From: Brucella pituitosa
GTDB lineage: Bacteria > Pseudomonadota > Alphaproteobacteria > Rhizobiales > Rhizobiaceae
Assembly (NCBI RefSeq): GCF_003049685.1
Contig: NZ_PYSY02000002.1
Coordinates: 1,029,501 to 1,093,500, forward strand
Length of the DNA: 64,000 nt
Reading direction: 5' to 3'
A program made the translations under genes and the position numbers. Below, in pieces: positions 15,507 through 24,953 of this stretch. A model generated the notes under the pieces. The model did not search any database and was not told the origin of the DNA. It saw nothing but the letters and a program-made list of their open reading frames with translations. Positions within the stretch are counted from its first letter, which is position 1; each line of letters opens with the position of its first letter.

Positions 15507-17435
15507 TCAGTTCGTTTCGGTGAACTTAGCCACGGTCAGGAAGGTGACAGCATTGCCACTGAACTGATTGGCGCGTTCACTTGGCAGGTCGCCACGCTGG
15601 AAACCTGCGGTGTAAACCATTGCGGGTGCAGTGCGCATCGCATCGTTACGCAGGACCGGATTGGTCGTTGGGGCGGTCTGTGAAACAGAATCGGATGACA
15701 TAGCGACAGCAGAGGCTGGCATCGCAGCAGGCTGCACGACAGGACTTGGACGCGCATTTGCTCTGGCTACATGGCGATCACCTTTACCCGAAGAACGGGC
15801 GCTGCTTTTCGTTCCATGACCATTGGTTGCAACACGCTGACGCGCTGGAGCAGGAATAGCTCTGGCAACCGAAGCCGTCTTAACAGGCGCAATCTTCGCA
15901 GGCTCACGGTTTGCTGACGCTATAGGCTGCGTGTCGAAATCATCTTCCGGCGGCGCAATCAGCTCACCGATTTCATCCTTTTTGGAGAGCAAGGCCAGTT
16001 GCGTATTAGCGCGCGGCGCCTCTTTCGGCACAGGATAAGCTGCGGCAGCACCCGGCTGAATTGCATTTCCAGCATCGGCGACAGTCGCTGCACTATCCGG
16101 ATTGTTATTCACAATCTGAGCGATCGCATCCTGCGGGTTCAGCTCATCACGTTCAGGCCGGGCGCTCGGAACTGCGGCAGCGGCGACCTGCGTAGCCACT
16201 TCCTGCTGCGGACGCATGGACGGAATTGGAACAAAACCGGTCATGAGTGGGTTAGGACTAGCGTCAGCGACTTCTTGCATTGTCGCGTCGGCTGGCTGTG
16301 CAGCCGCAAGTGCAATCGCATCCTGAGCAGCATTTGCCGGTTTACGAGCCGGGATCGGGACATTGAGGGCAACTACGGGCGCTTGCTCAGCTTGCTGTGG
16401 CACTTCAACAGTCGCTTCAGGACGTGGGGCCTGCATTGGTACCGGCGCCTCGCGGGTCGGCAAGGCCGCAATCATAGCTTCCGGCTGCTGCACAGGAGCA
16501 GGCGGCGCGACCGCTGGTGCCTGACGAGCAGGTGCAGCCCGGGCAGGACGAACCGTCGCCGGGGCTGGCGCGGCATCATTGCCATTATCTTCTTCTTCGT
16601 CAGCACCGCCACCACCGAACAATGCGCCAAACAACGTCTTGCTCTTACGAGGGGCTGAATTGCTGGCCATCATGACGCCACCACCGCCAGCTTTGCGCTT
16701 TTCGATCATGGCAAGCGCCTGCTCATAGCCCGGCAATGGCTTGCCATCAGCTGGAAGGTGAGCGGTCTTGCCATCCGGGAACAGAGCCAACAGCTCGCGG
16801 CGGCTCATACGTGGCCACGAGCGTACATTGCCCACATCCATGTGGGTGAAAGGCGAGCCGGAACGCGGATAATAGCCAACACCACCGATCTGATAGCGCA
16901 TCCCGATACCGCGCAGTTTTGCAAGCGGTACACCGGGAATGAAAAAGTCCATAGCGCGACCCAGCGTATGCTGGCTCTTCTTGGCCACACCGCTGGATTT
17001 AGAGCGCAGCATGTTGTTGGTCGCAGGCGAACGGTAGGCAGAAACAACTGTGATGTACTGGTTGGAGCCGGTAGAGCGATAAACCTGCCACACAAGGTCG
17101 AACAGGCGCGGGTCCATTCTGGTCGGCTCGTTGCGACGCCAGTCGCGCAGGAAGACATTCAGTTTCTTCAAACCATCAGGCAAGAACTTACCGTTCTTTT
17201 TGAAGGTGATTTCTGCCTTCTCACCGGTATGGACATAATAGAGCTTCAGCGTACGGGTTTCAGCCGATGCCTGCGACGGCGCAAGTGCCGTAACGACTGC
17301 GGCTGCAACCAAAGATGCGGAAACAGAAGAGCGAACCCGAGATACGGAAGCAGACAATCCAGTCTGGCCAGTCTGGCCAGTCCAGCCATTCCAGACTTTC
17401 GCCAAGCGCGCTTTAATGGTCGATATCCTGCTCAT
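15507..17435 (-). CDS. DUF882 / M15-like peptidase with long Pro/Ala-rich tail
   Basis: 642 residues. A signal peptide ends near SQASAE. The DUF882 domain (~45-210) has zinc-ligand motifs of D-Ala-D-Ala carboxypeptidase-like M15 enzymes: SQHTLGRAMDFFIPG (His and Asp) and FTHMDVGNVRSWPR (His). About 400 residues of Ala/Pro/Val-rich, charged low-complexity sequence follow, with repeated motifs such as VPIPARKP and VPIPSMRP. A cell-wall role (peptide trimming or binding) is inferred. A CAGTCTGGC tandem (17359-17383) encodes the GQTGQTG just before the signal core. ATG 17435 is chosen so that the signal peptide is near the start; an ATG at 17477 is possible. Confidence 0.8.
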   Translation of the reverse strand: MSRISTIKARLAKVWNGWTGQTGQTGLSASVSRVRSSVSASLVAAAVVTALAPSQASAETRTLKLYYVHTGEKAEITFKKNGKFLPDGLKKLNVFLRDWRRNEPTRMDPRLFDLVWQVYRSTGSNQYITVVSAYRSPATNNMLRSKSSGVAKKSQHTLGRAMDFFIPGVPLAKLRGIGMRYQIGGVGYYPRSGSPFTHMDVGNVRSWPRMSRRELLALFPDGKTAHLPADGKPLPGYEQALAMIEKRKAGGGGVMMASNSAPRKSKTLFGALFGGGGADEEEDNGNDAAPAPATVRPARAAPARQAPAVAPPAPVQQPEAMIAALPTREAPVPMQAPRPEATVEVPQQAEQAPVVALNVPIPARKPANAAQDAIALAAAQPADATMQEVADASPNPLMTGFVPIPSMRPQQEVATQVAAAAVPSARPERDELNPQDAIAQIVNNNPDSAATVADAGNAIQPGAAAAYPVPKEAPRANTQLALLSKKDEIGELIAPPEDDFDTQPIASANREPAKIAPVKTASVARAIPAPARQRVATNGHGTKSSARSSGKGDRHVARANARPSPVVQPAAMPASAVAMSSDSVSQTAPTTNPVLRNDAMRTAPAMVYTAGFQRGDLPSERANQFSGNAVTFLTVAKFTETN

Positions 17436-17526
17436 TGAATTATATCGCCTTACCGTGTTGTCCGCCCAAAGGGCCATATCAGAGCTCGTAGAAACGAATA
17501 TGCATGAGCCCCGATTGTCGGATTTA

Positions 17527-17534
17527 ATGGTTAA
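17527..17534 (-). promoter_or_regulatory. TTAACCAT half-site upstream of the DUF882 gene
   Basis: ATGGTTAA on the plus strand reads TTAACCAT toward the DUF882 gene, 92 bp upstream of its start. Neighbouring TTAA and TTAG tetramers give a partial CtrA-like arrangement. Inference only. Confidence 0.25.
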
Positions 17535-17707
17535 TGGACGCTTAGTGAACAACAAATGAGGAAACACCATGGCAAAAAAGACACACAGGCGCATCTATTT
17601 TCGTCATGGTAAAGAAACTATTAACAATCTTCGTCGATGCTTACATTCTGGCAACACCGACAGGCAGTGTTCGGTAAATTACTAAATTTCAATAAGTTAA
17701 TGGTCAT

Positions 17708-19234
17708 TTACCCGTTTATAACACGGCTCTGACCGGTATCATTTTCGTCATCTGCATCGTCATGCCCCTTGCCAGCTATGGATGCCACATCGATGCCATA
17801 TTCCTTCAATTTTCGGTAAAGTGTGGTCCTTCCGATGCCCAGACGCCGCGCGACCTCGCTGATTTGGCCGTCATAATGCGCGATTGCGAAGCGGATCATT
17901 TCCTCTTCGGTGGCCGCAAGCGTGCGAACTTCCCCTTCGAGCGTGATGCCGCTGATCGACCCCGCACTGGAATTTTCTTTGATCCGAACTGGGAGGCTCT
18001 CGCCCGACATCGGGTTTAAGGCCGCATTCCTGCCAGAATGAGCCGCACTTCCTTCGCCCATATGACGGAAGTCGCGGACTGTCAGCGCGTGTTCATCGCA
18101 CAAAAGGACGGCGTGATAGATCGCGTTCTTTAGCTCACGCACATTGCCGGGCCAATCGTAGCTCTTGAGGCTTTCCAAAGCATAGGGCGTAATGCCGGTG
18201 ATATGCCCAAGTCGCTCTTCGCTGGCAAAATGCATCAGAAACTGATGCACCAGAATCGGAATATCTTCGAGACGATTTCTAAGCGACGGAACTTCAATCG
18301 AAAACGATGAAATCAGGTGATAAAGGCCGGGATGAAACCGGCCCATATGCACGAGCTCTGTCACGGAATGACTATTTGACGCAATGACGCGTGTGTCTGC
18401 CAAAAGATCGGCGCTGTCACCAGCGGCCGCATATTGCGATGCCTGCATGATTTCAAAGAGGCGAAGCTGCGTGCGATAAGACAGCGCGCTTATCTCATCA
18501 AAAAACAACGTTCCGCCCTGCGCCTCTGCGATCTTACCCGCGATCCGGATTGGGGCTTCACCAGAATTGGTCGATCCTGTTCCCGAATGCCCAAACAGCA
18601 CCTGATCGGCATTGCCTTTTGCGAGAGACCGGCAATCGATAGCAACAAACGGTCCCTGCCAGCGTGTGCCACCGCTGCTGATCGCCCGCGCCAGCGTTTC
18701 CTTGCCCGTGCCGACTTCGCCTTCAATGAGCAATGGCGTATCAAGCGGCGTCACGCGACGCGCAAGCATGGCCACTTTCTCCATTTCCGGGCTCTTCGTC
18801 ACCATTTCGGAAAGCAGGATATGCGACTTCTGCGAAGAACGCGTCCGCTTGAGTTCCTGCGTCAGCGAATCGAGTTTGAAAGCATTGGCGACGGAAACCT
18901 GCATCCGCTCGAACACGACAGGCTTGGTCATGAAGTCGACCGCACCCAACCTGATAGCCTGCATGGCTTTTTCGAGGTCGTCGTTCTGTACCAGCACGAT
19001 GACAGGAATATTGATGCCCGCTTCACGCATTTTTGTAAGAACTGCGCAGCCGTCCATGTCGGGCATGGTCAGATCGAGAAGTATGAGCGCGATGTCTTTA
19101 CGGTTACTGATGAAACCGAATGCACTTGTGCCGCCATCCGCAAGAATGGTTCTATGCCCCATGCGCAGCACAGCCGTTTCGAGGCTGCGGCGTTGAATCG
19201 GATCATCATCCGCTATAAGAATACGCGTACTCAT
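17708..19234 (-). CDS. NtrC-family response regulator with degenerate sigma-54 contact loop
   Basis: 508 residues: receiver (1-120, phospho-Asp54, Lys104), AAA+ domain (~145-375) and Fis-type helix-turn-helix (~460-505, ISEVARRLGIGRTTLYRKL). Walker A (GEVGTGKE, 172-179) and Walker B (GTLFFDE, 241-247) are intact. The GAFTGA loop that contacts sigma-54 is replaced by GTGSTNSG (218-225), and the usual FREDLYYRL arginine fingers read FHPGLYHLI (300-308). It therefore probably cannot activate sigma-54 RNA polymerase in the ordinary way and may act as a repressor or sigma-70 regulator, as known for some alphaproteobacterial NtrC relatives. No histidine kinase is adjacent. Start: MSTRIL at 19234 fits the receiver. 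Confidence 0.88.
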   Translation of the reverse strand: MSTRILIADDDPIQRRSLETAVLRMGHRTILADGGTSAFGFISNRKDIALILLDLTMPDMDGCAVLTKMREAGINIPVIVLVQNDDLEKAMQAIRLGAVDFMTKPVVFERMQVSVANAFKLDSLTQELKRTRSSQKSHILLSEMVTKSPEMEKVAMLARRVTPLDTPLLIEGEVGTGKETLARAISSGGTRWQGPFVAIDCRSLAKGNADQVLFGHSGTGSTNSGEAPIRIAGKIAEAQGGTLFFDEISALSYRTQLRLFEIMQASQYAAAGDSADLLADTRVIASNSHSVTELVHMGRFHPGLYHLISSFSIEVPSLRNRLEDIPILVHQFLMHFASEERLGHITGITPYALESLKSYDWPGNVRELKNAIYHAVLLCDEHALTVRDFRHMGEGSAAHSGRNAALNPMSGESLPVRIKENSSAGSISGITLEGEVRTLAATEEEMIRFAIAHYDGQISEVARRLGIGRTTLYRKLKEYGIDVASIAGKGHDDADDENDTGQSRVING

Positions 19235-19454
19235 GGGTGCTTCACTACCAGTGGTGTATGTGCCGGAACATCCCAATATTTAGTATGTGTCATATTTCAG
19301 GCGCGTCATTTGGAGCATCGTTCCAGATTAATGCAAGCCCAATGCTCAGACATTCACGCATCATCCTCAGAATAGTGTCGCACCTTCGAGCTCAAGCGCG
19401 CCCCCTTGGCGTCACGAAAAAGACATGCGAGAAGGGGGCAACAGGAGAATGCCA

Positions 19455-21329
19455 ATGACCAATGCGATGAACCGTTTTTCAAAGCCCACCATGTTTGACG
19501 CTGCTCTTCATCTGCCAGCCGGTGACACCGGCGCCGCCAAAAAGCCGGATCTCGGCAAATTGCCGGAATGGAATCTGGCTGACCTTTATCCTTCTGCCGA
19601 GAGCGCTGAACTGAAAGCCGATCTCGAAAAAGCTGCAAAAGATGCGGCCAATTTTGAAACCCGCTGGAAGGGCAAACTCGGAGACGAAGCTGCAAAGGCC
19701 AATGGCGGCAATTTTGCTGAAGCAATCAAGGAATATGAAGCGCTCAGTGAACTGATGGGCCGCATCGCCTCTTTCGCGGGCCTGTATTATTACGGCGACA
19801 CGACCGATCCTAAGCGCATGAAGCTTTTCGGCGATGTGCAGCAGAAACTGACAGACGCCAACACGCCGCTCATTTTCTTCAGCCTCGAAATCAACCGCAT
19901 CGATGATGACGTGCTTGAAAAAGCGATGGCCTCCAATCCGGCCATCGGCCACTACCGCCCATGGCTGGAGGATCTGCGCCTCGACAAGCCATATGAGCTT
20001 GAAGACAAGCTCGAACAGCTTTTCCACGAAAAGTCGATCACCGGCTACAGCGCATGGAACCGCCTGTTTGATGAAACCATGTCGAGCCTGCGCTTTGATG
20101 TCGATGGCGAAGAACTGGCCATCGAGCAGACCCTCAACATGCTGCAGGATGCAGACGGTGCCGTGCGCAAAAAGGCATCGGAAGCGCTCGCCAAGACTTT
20201 TGGCGCAAACCTGCGTACTTTCACGCTGATCACCAATACGCTGGCCAAAGACAAGGAAATCTCCGACCGCTGGCGCGGTTTTCAGGATATTGCCGACAGC
20301 CGCCACCTTGCCAATCGCGTCGAGCGCGAAGTGGTCGATGCGCTCAGCAGTGCCGTTGAAGAAGCCTATCCGCGTATTTCGCACCGCTATTATGCGCTGA
20401 AAGCCAAGTGGCTCGGCCTTGAAAAGCTGGAAAACTGGGATCGCAATGCGCCGCTGCCGGAAACACCGCAGGCGCTGATCTCATGGGATGAAGCCCGTGA
20501 AACCGTACTTTCCGCCTATGGCAATTTCGCACCTGAAATGGCCGAGATCGCCAGGAAGTTCTTCGACAAAAACTGGATCGACGCGCCGGTTCGTCCCGGT
20601 AAAGCGCCAGGCGCTTTTGCGCATCCAACTGTGCCTTCCGCCCATCCTTATGTGCTGCTCAACTATATGGGCAAGCCACGCGATGTGATGACCCTCGCCC
20701 ATGAGCTTGGCCATGGCGTGCATCAGGTTCTGGCTGGAGAACAGGGTGCGCTGATGGCATCCACGCCACTTACACTGGCTGAAACGGCTTCCGTCTTTGG
20801 TGAGATGCTCACGTTCCGCTCGCTGCTTGAACACACCACCAACAAGCGCGAACGCAAGGCCATGCTGGCCCAGAAGGCCGAGGACATGATCAATACGGTC
20901 GTGCGCCAGATCGCTTTCTATCAGTTTGAGCGTCGTGTTCACACCGAACGCCGCGAAGGCGAACTGACTTCAGAACGCATCGGTGAAATCTGGATGGATG
21001 TTCAGCGCGAAAGCCTTGGCGATGCGGTCCATCTCAATCCGGGTTATGAAACCTTCTGGACCTATATTCCGCACTTCATTCATTCGCCGTTCTACGTCTA
21101 TGCCTATGCTTTCGGCGATTGTCTGGTAAACTCGCTTTATGCCGTCTACCAGAACTCGGAAAAGGGTTTCCAGCAGAAATACTTCGACATGCTGAAGGCC
21201 GGTGGCACCAAGCACCACAAAGAATTGCTGGCACCATTTGGCCTTGATGCAACCGATCCGAATTTCTGGAGCAAGGGCCTGTCAGTGGTGGAAGGCATCA
21301 TCGACGAACTCGAAGCTATGGAAGACTGA
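19455..21329 (+). CDS. pepF: Oligoendopeptidase F (M3B metallopeptidase)
   Basis: 624 residues. The zinc motif HELGHGVHQ and the downstream Glu ligand (ETASVFGEM) mark peptidase family M3; the N-terminal helical part and the end FWSKGLSVVEGIIDEL are typical of PepF. It cleaves short peptides in the cytoplasm. Three in-frame ATGs lie close together; 19455 is chosen because AGGAG ends 7 nt before it, whereas 19449 is too close. pabB begins 8 bp after the stop, so the two are probably co-transcribed, although their pathways differ. Confidence 0.93.
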   Translation: MTNAMNRFSKPTMFDAALHLPAGDTGAAKKPDLGKLPEWNLADLYPSAESAELKADLEKAAKDAANFETRWKGKLGDEAAKANGGNFAEAIKEYEALSELMGRIASFAGLYYYGDTTDPKRMKLFGDVQQKLTDANTPLIFFSLEINRIDDDVLEKAMASNPAIGHYRPWLEDLRLDKPYELEDKLEQLFHEKSITGYSAWNRLFDETMSSLRFDVDGEELAIEQTLNMLQDADGAVRKKASEALAKTFGANLRTFTLITNTLAKDKEISDRWRGFQDIADSRHLANRVEREVVDALSSAVEEAYPRISHRYYALKAKWLGLEKLENWDRNAPLPETPQALISWDEARETVLSAYGNFAPEMAEIARKFFDKNWIDAPVRPGKAPGAFAHPTVPSAHPYVLLNYMGKPRDVMTLAHELGHGVHQVLAGEQGALMASTPLTLAETASVFGEMLTFRSLLEHTTNKRERKAMLAQKAEDMINTVVRQIAFYQFERRVHTERREGELTSERIGEIWMDVQRESLGDAVHLNPGYETFWTYIPHFIHSPFYVYAYAFGDCLVNSLYAVYQNSEKGFQQKYFDMLKAGGTKHHKELLAPFGLDATDPNFWSKGLSVVEGIIDELEAMED

Positions 21330-21337
21330 GCAAATTC

Positions 21338-22522
21338 GTGACCCACAAGGGTTTGAATAGGGGTTTGAATAGGCCACACATCCTTTTTCGGGATGACAAA
21401 GCGGGTCGTGAAGTTTTCTTCACGAGCCCTTCTGCAATCATCCGTGCCGATGAGCCGGAAGAATTCGACGCAGCATGGGAGGCCATGCAACGCGCCCACG
21501 AAGCGGGCAAATGGCTTGCAGGCTACCTCTCCTATGAAGCGGGCTATCTGCTCGAACCCAAACTGAAAGAGCTTCTGCCGGAAGGTCGCAAAGGGCCGCT
21601 TTTATGCTTTGGTGTCTTTGACGGCCCCGCAGATACGGAACTGCATCATCGTAGCGACGACAACATCACTTTTCTGCGCGAGCCGGTGGCCCAATGGTCA
21701 TTTGAGGACTATGCGCCACGGTTCGAACGGCTCCATCAGCATTTACGGGAAGGCGATTGCTATCAGGGTAATCTGACTTTCCCGGTTCATGCTGAGTGGG
21801 ACGGTGACCCGCTCGTTCTGTTTAACGCGCTCGCAAAGCGCCAGCCGGTTCGCTATGCGACCTATTGCGATCTCGGCGGTCCCATCATCCTGTCCCGCTC
21901 GCCGGAACTGTTCTTTGAAGTCAACGATGACGGCTGGATGGAAACACACCCGATGAAGGGCACCATGCCACGCGGCGCGACATCTGAAGAAGATGAGAAC
22001 AATCGCCAGTTTCTGATGCATGACCCAAAGAATCAGGCGGAAAACCGCATGATTGTCGACCTCTTACGCAATGACATTTCGCTGGTGAGCGAAGTCGGAT
22101 CGCTCGACGTACCTGAGCTTTTCAGGGTGGAAACCTATCCAACCGTTCATCAGATGATCAGCCGTGTGCGGGCAAAGTTGAAGTCCAATGTTTCACTACG
22201 CACGCTTTTTACAGCACTTTTTCCATGCGGCTCCATCACTGGCGCCCCTAAAATTAGCGCCATGGAAATTCTGCGAAAACTGGAAACTGGTCCACGTGAC
22301 ATTTACTGCGGCTCACTGGGCTGGATTGAACCGGGCGGACGGATGCGATTCAATGTCGCCATCCGAACGCTCTCGCTTCACAGCCAAAATCGTGCGATTT
22401 TCAATGTCGGGGGCGGTGTGGTCTTCGATTCCACAGCGCAAGCGGAGTATGAGGAATGTCTTCTGAAAGCGCGGTTCGCGACGGGTCAAGTGCCAGCAAT
22501 GCGCAACCCGATTACCAACTGA
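21338..22522 (+). CDS. pabB: Aminodeoxychorismate synthase component I
   Basis: 394 residues. Converts chorismate with ammonia to 4-amino-4-deoxychorismate for folate. The C-terminal chorismate-binding domain shows ETHPMKGTMPRG, NRMIVDLLRNDIS, LFPCGSITGAPK and GSLGWIEPGGRMRFNVAIRT. The first ~100 residues are divergent, as usual in this shorter PabB type. The start is a GTG followed by a 12-bp tandem duplication (21349-21372) that encodes GLNRGLNR. pabC overlaps its end by 67 nt, reflecting the common PabB-PabC partnership. No pabA glutaminase is present here. Confidence 0.9.
   Translation: MTHKGLNRGLNRPHILFRDDKAGREVFFTSPSAIIRADEPEEFDAAWEAMQRAHEAGKWLAGYLSYEAGYLLEPKLKELLPEGRKGPLLCFGVFDGPADTELHHRSDDNITFLREPVAQWSFEDYAPRFERLHQHLREGDCYQGNLTFPVHAEWDGDPLVLFNALAKRQPVRYATYCDLGGPIILSRSPELFFEVNDDGWMETHPMKGTMPRGATSEEDENNRQFLMHDPKNQAENRMIVDLLRNDISLVSEVGSLDVPELFRVETYPTVHQMISRVRAKLKSNVSLRTLFTALFPCGSITGAPKISAMEILRKLETGPRDIYCGSLGWIEPGGRMRFNVAIRTLSLHSQNRAIFNVGGGVVFDSTAQAEYEECLLKARFATGQVPAMRNPITN
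21349..21372 (+). repeat. 12-bp tandem duplication at the pabB 5' end
   Basis: GGGTTTGAATAG occurs twice head to tail within codons 4-12 of pabB. It is in frame and adds four residues (GLNR). Confidence 0.9.
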
Positions 22523-23136
22523 TCGAAACAATGCGATGGGAGCCGTTATCCGGCATCCTGCGTTGCGGTCTGCACATGGCGCGGCTTGAAAACTCGGCGC
22601 GTGAGCTTGGTTTCCATTACAGTATGGAGACCGTGCATCAGAAAATTGCGGAAATCGGTGCGGGTGAAAACCCGCTCAAGCTGCGGCTTACACTGGCACC
22701 CGACGGACTGGTTACGGTTGCAGCCCTGCCCTATGTGCCACTGCAGCCTCAGAGCGTCTGGCGCATTGCCGTTGCACGCACACACCTCAACCATGATGAT
22801 CCGCTGCTTCGTCACAAGACCACACGTCGCCAGGCCTATATCGCTGCCCGGGAAGAATATTCGACAGCAGAAGTCGATGAGGTCATCCTCCTCAATGATC
22901 GTGATGAAGTTTGCGAAGGCACAATCACCTCGATTTTTCTCGATATCGGCGGCACCACTTGCGTCACCCCTGCACTCTCCTGCGGGCTTCTCGACGGTGT
23001 TCTGCGACGCGAACTTTTGAACAATGGCGTGGTTCAAGAAGCCGTTGTCACCGTTGATGACCTCAGCCGCGCGCGCAACATTCTTGTCGGCAATTCCTTG
23101 CGTGGAATGATCCGCGCGCAACTGGTCACGATGTAA
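22456..23136 (+). CDS. pabC: Aminodeoxychorismate lyase-like, class IV aminotransferase fold
   Basis: 226 residues. PLP fold type IV motifs: HKTTRRQAYIAAREE (Lys of the internal aldimine), DEVILLNDRDEVCEGTITSIFLDIGG and LSCGLLDGVLRRELL. It should release pyruvate from aminodeoxychorismate to give p-aminobenzoate, completing the PabB step. The gene starts inside pabB (67-nt overlap, different frame), with GGAG 7 nt before ATG 22456. The protein is about 40 residues shorter than E. coli PabC. A branched-chain aminotransferase-like role is less likely given the context. Confidence 0.88.
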   Translation: MSSESAVRDGSSASNAQPDYQLIETMRWEPLSGILRCGLHMARLENSARELGFHYSMETVHQKIAEIGAGENPLKLRLTLAPDGLVTVAALPYVPLQPQSVWRIAVARTHLNHDDPLLRHKTTRRQAYIAAREEYSTAEVDEVILLNDRDEVCEGTITSIFLDIGGTTCVTPALSCGLLDGVLRRELLNNGVVQEAVVTVDDLSRARNILVGNSLRGMIRAQLVTM

Positions 23137-23273
23137 ATTCGTTAAACACGTATTCATGTCATAGGCTTGTGACGTTTCTTTCTTTCTATGAACCTGTGCT
23201 ATCGTGGCAAATTAGCATTGTCCAACTCGTGACAATGCCAAGCGCTGCACCTTGCAGCAGGAGAGAGAAAAAA

Positions 23274-24719
23274 ATGGCGAAAGCGAAATGGCCAGTCTAT
23301 GGCGAAATTACCGGCCCTCTTATCATGATCGGCTTTGGCTCGATCGGGCGCGGTACCCTGCCACTGATCGAACGCCACTTCAAATTCGACAAATCCCGCA
23401 TGGTCGTTATCGACCCATCGGAGAAGAACCGTAAAATTCTCGATGAGAAGAATATCCGCTTCATCAATGAAGCAATCACCCCTGAAAATTACAAGGACGT
23501 GCTTGGCCCGCTTTTGAAGGACGGAGGCGGTCAGCCATTCATCGTCAACCTGTCGATTGATACCGGCTCGCTTGATTTGCTGCGATTTAGCCGCGAACAG
23601 GGCGCGCTTTACATCGATACAGTCGTCGAACCTTGGCTGGGCTTTTATTTCGACGAAAAGGCCGACAATGCCTCGCGCACAAACTATGCATTGCGCGAAA
23701 CTGTACGTGCAGAAAAGCGCAAGCACCCCGGTGGACCGACAGCTGTTTCCTGCTGCGGAGCCAATCCCGGCATGGTGTCGTGGTTTGTAAAAAAGGCGCT
23801 GATCGATCTCGCAATCGAACTCAAGCTCGACTTTGAAGAACCTGCGACTGATGATCGTCAGGGCTGGGCCAAACTCATGAAAAAGGCCGGAGTGAAGGGT
23901 ATTCACATTGCCGAACGCGATACCCAGCGCGCCAAAGAGCCAAAGCCGTTCGATACGTTCTGGAACACCTGGTCCGTCGAAGGTTTCATCGCGGAAGGCT
24001 TGCAGCCCGCCGAACTTGGCTGGGGCAGTCATGAAAACTGGAAGCCCAAGAATGCGCGCAAGCAGAAGAAGGGCAACAAGGCGGCAATCTTTCTTGAGCA
24101 GCCCGGCGGCAGCACTCGCATTCGTACATGGTGCCCCACGCATGGTGCGCAATTTGGTCTGCTCGTAACGCACAATGAAGCTATTTCGATCGCGGATTTC
24201 TTCACCATTCGCAACAAGAAGGGCAAGCTCGAATACCGCCCGACCTGCAACTATGCCTATCACCCTTGCAACGACGCCATCCTGTCACTGGATGAAATGT
24301 TTGGTGCCAATGGCAAGGCACAGCCAGCACAGCATGTGTTGGACGAATCTGAAATCCTCGACGGCTCGGATGAGCTTGGCGTACTGCTCTATGGTCACGA
24401 CAAGAACGCCTACTGGTACGGCTCGCAGCTGAGCGTCGAAGGAGCACGCAAACTTGCTCCTTACCAGAATGCAACGGGATTGCAGGTCTCATCCTCAGTG
24501 TTGGCGGGCATGGTCTGGGCGCTGGAAAATCCTGATAGCGGCATCGTTGAAACTGACGAAATCGATTACCGCCGCTGCCTCGAAGTGCAGTTGCCTTATC
24601 TCGGCCCGGTCAAAGGCTATTACACCGACTGGACGCCGCTTGAAGGTCGTGGCAAGCTGTTTGAAGAAGATATCGACACCAAGGACCCTTGGCAGTTTCG
24701 CAACATTCTGGTGCGCTAA
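23274..24719 (+). CDS. hss: Homospermidine synthase
   Basis: 481 residues. Uses NAD+ and putrescine to make sym-homospermidine, a major polyamine in many Rhizobiales. The Rossmann loop GFGSIGRGTLPLIERHF is at the N-terminus; CCGANPGMVSWFVKKAL and CNYAYHPCNDAILSLDEMFG are characteristic of bacterial Hss. The length fits the family. GCAGGAGAGA precedes ATG 23274; the upstream frame extension is not conserved-looking. Its substrate would come from the ornithine decarboxylase at 3482-4615. It appears monocistronic, with the 24722-24745 hairpin behind it. Confidence 0.95.
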   Translation: MAKAKWPVYGEITGPLIMIGFGSIGRGTLPLIERHFKFDKSRMVVIDPSEKNRKILDEKNIRFINEAITPENYKDVLGPLLKDGGGQPFIVNLSIDTGSLDLLRFSREQGALYIDTVVEPWLGFYFDEKADNASRTNYALRETVRAEKRKHPGGPTAVSCCGANPGMVSWFVKKALIDLAIELKLDFEEPATDDRQGWAKLMKKAGVKGIHIAERDTQRAKEPKPFDTFWNTWSVEGFIAEGLQPAELGWGSHENWKPKNARKQKKGNKAAIFLEQPGGSTRIRTWCPTHGAQFGLLVTHNEAISIADFFTIRNKKGKLEYRPTCNYAYHPCNDAILSLDEMFGANGKAQPAQHVLDESEILDGSDELGVLLYGHDKNAYWYGSQLSVEGARKLAPYQNATGLQVSSSVLAGMVWALENPDSGIVETDEIDYRRCLEVQLPYLGPVKGYYTDWTPLEGRGKLFEEDIDTKDPWQFRNILVR

Positions 24720-24721
24720 TC

Positions 24722-24745
24722 GCAAAGACCAATCATTGGTCTTTG
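24722..24745 (+). terminator. Hairpin after hss
   Basis: AAAGACCAAT-C-ATTGGTCTTT forms a near-perfect stem directly after the hss stop. A long T-run is lacking, so termination efficiency is uncertain. Confidence 0.5.
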
Positions 24746-24953
24746 GTTAAGTCCGGGTAGCAATTGAACTTTTTCAAGGCTGATGCGTCAGCATCTCAGC
24801 GCCTTGATATGAAATAGCCAGATTGCCCGGCCATGGTCGGGTAATCGCGAATGCGGCAGTTTCGCAACATTCCTGCTATCCTCTTCAAAGGGGCTTGTAT
24901 TCGTGTAAATTTCCATCCATCACACGGTAAACACTCGAACGGAGAAGATGGAC

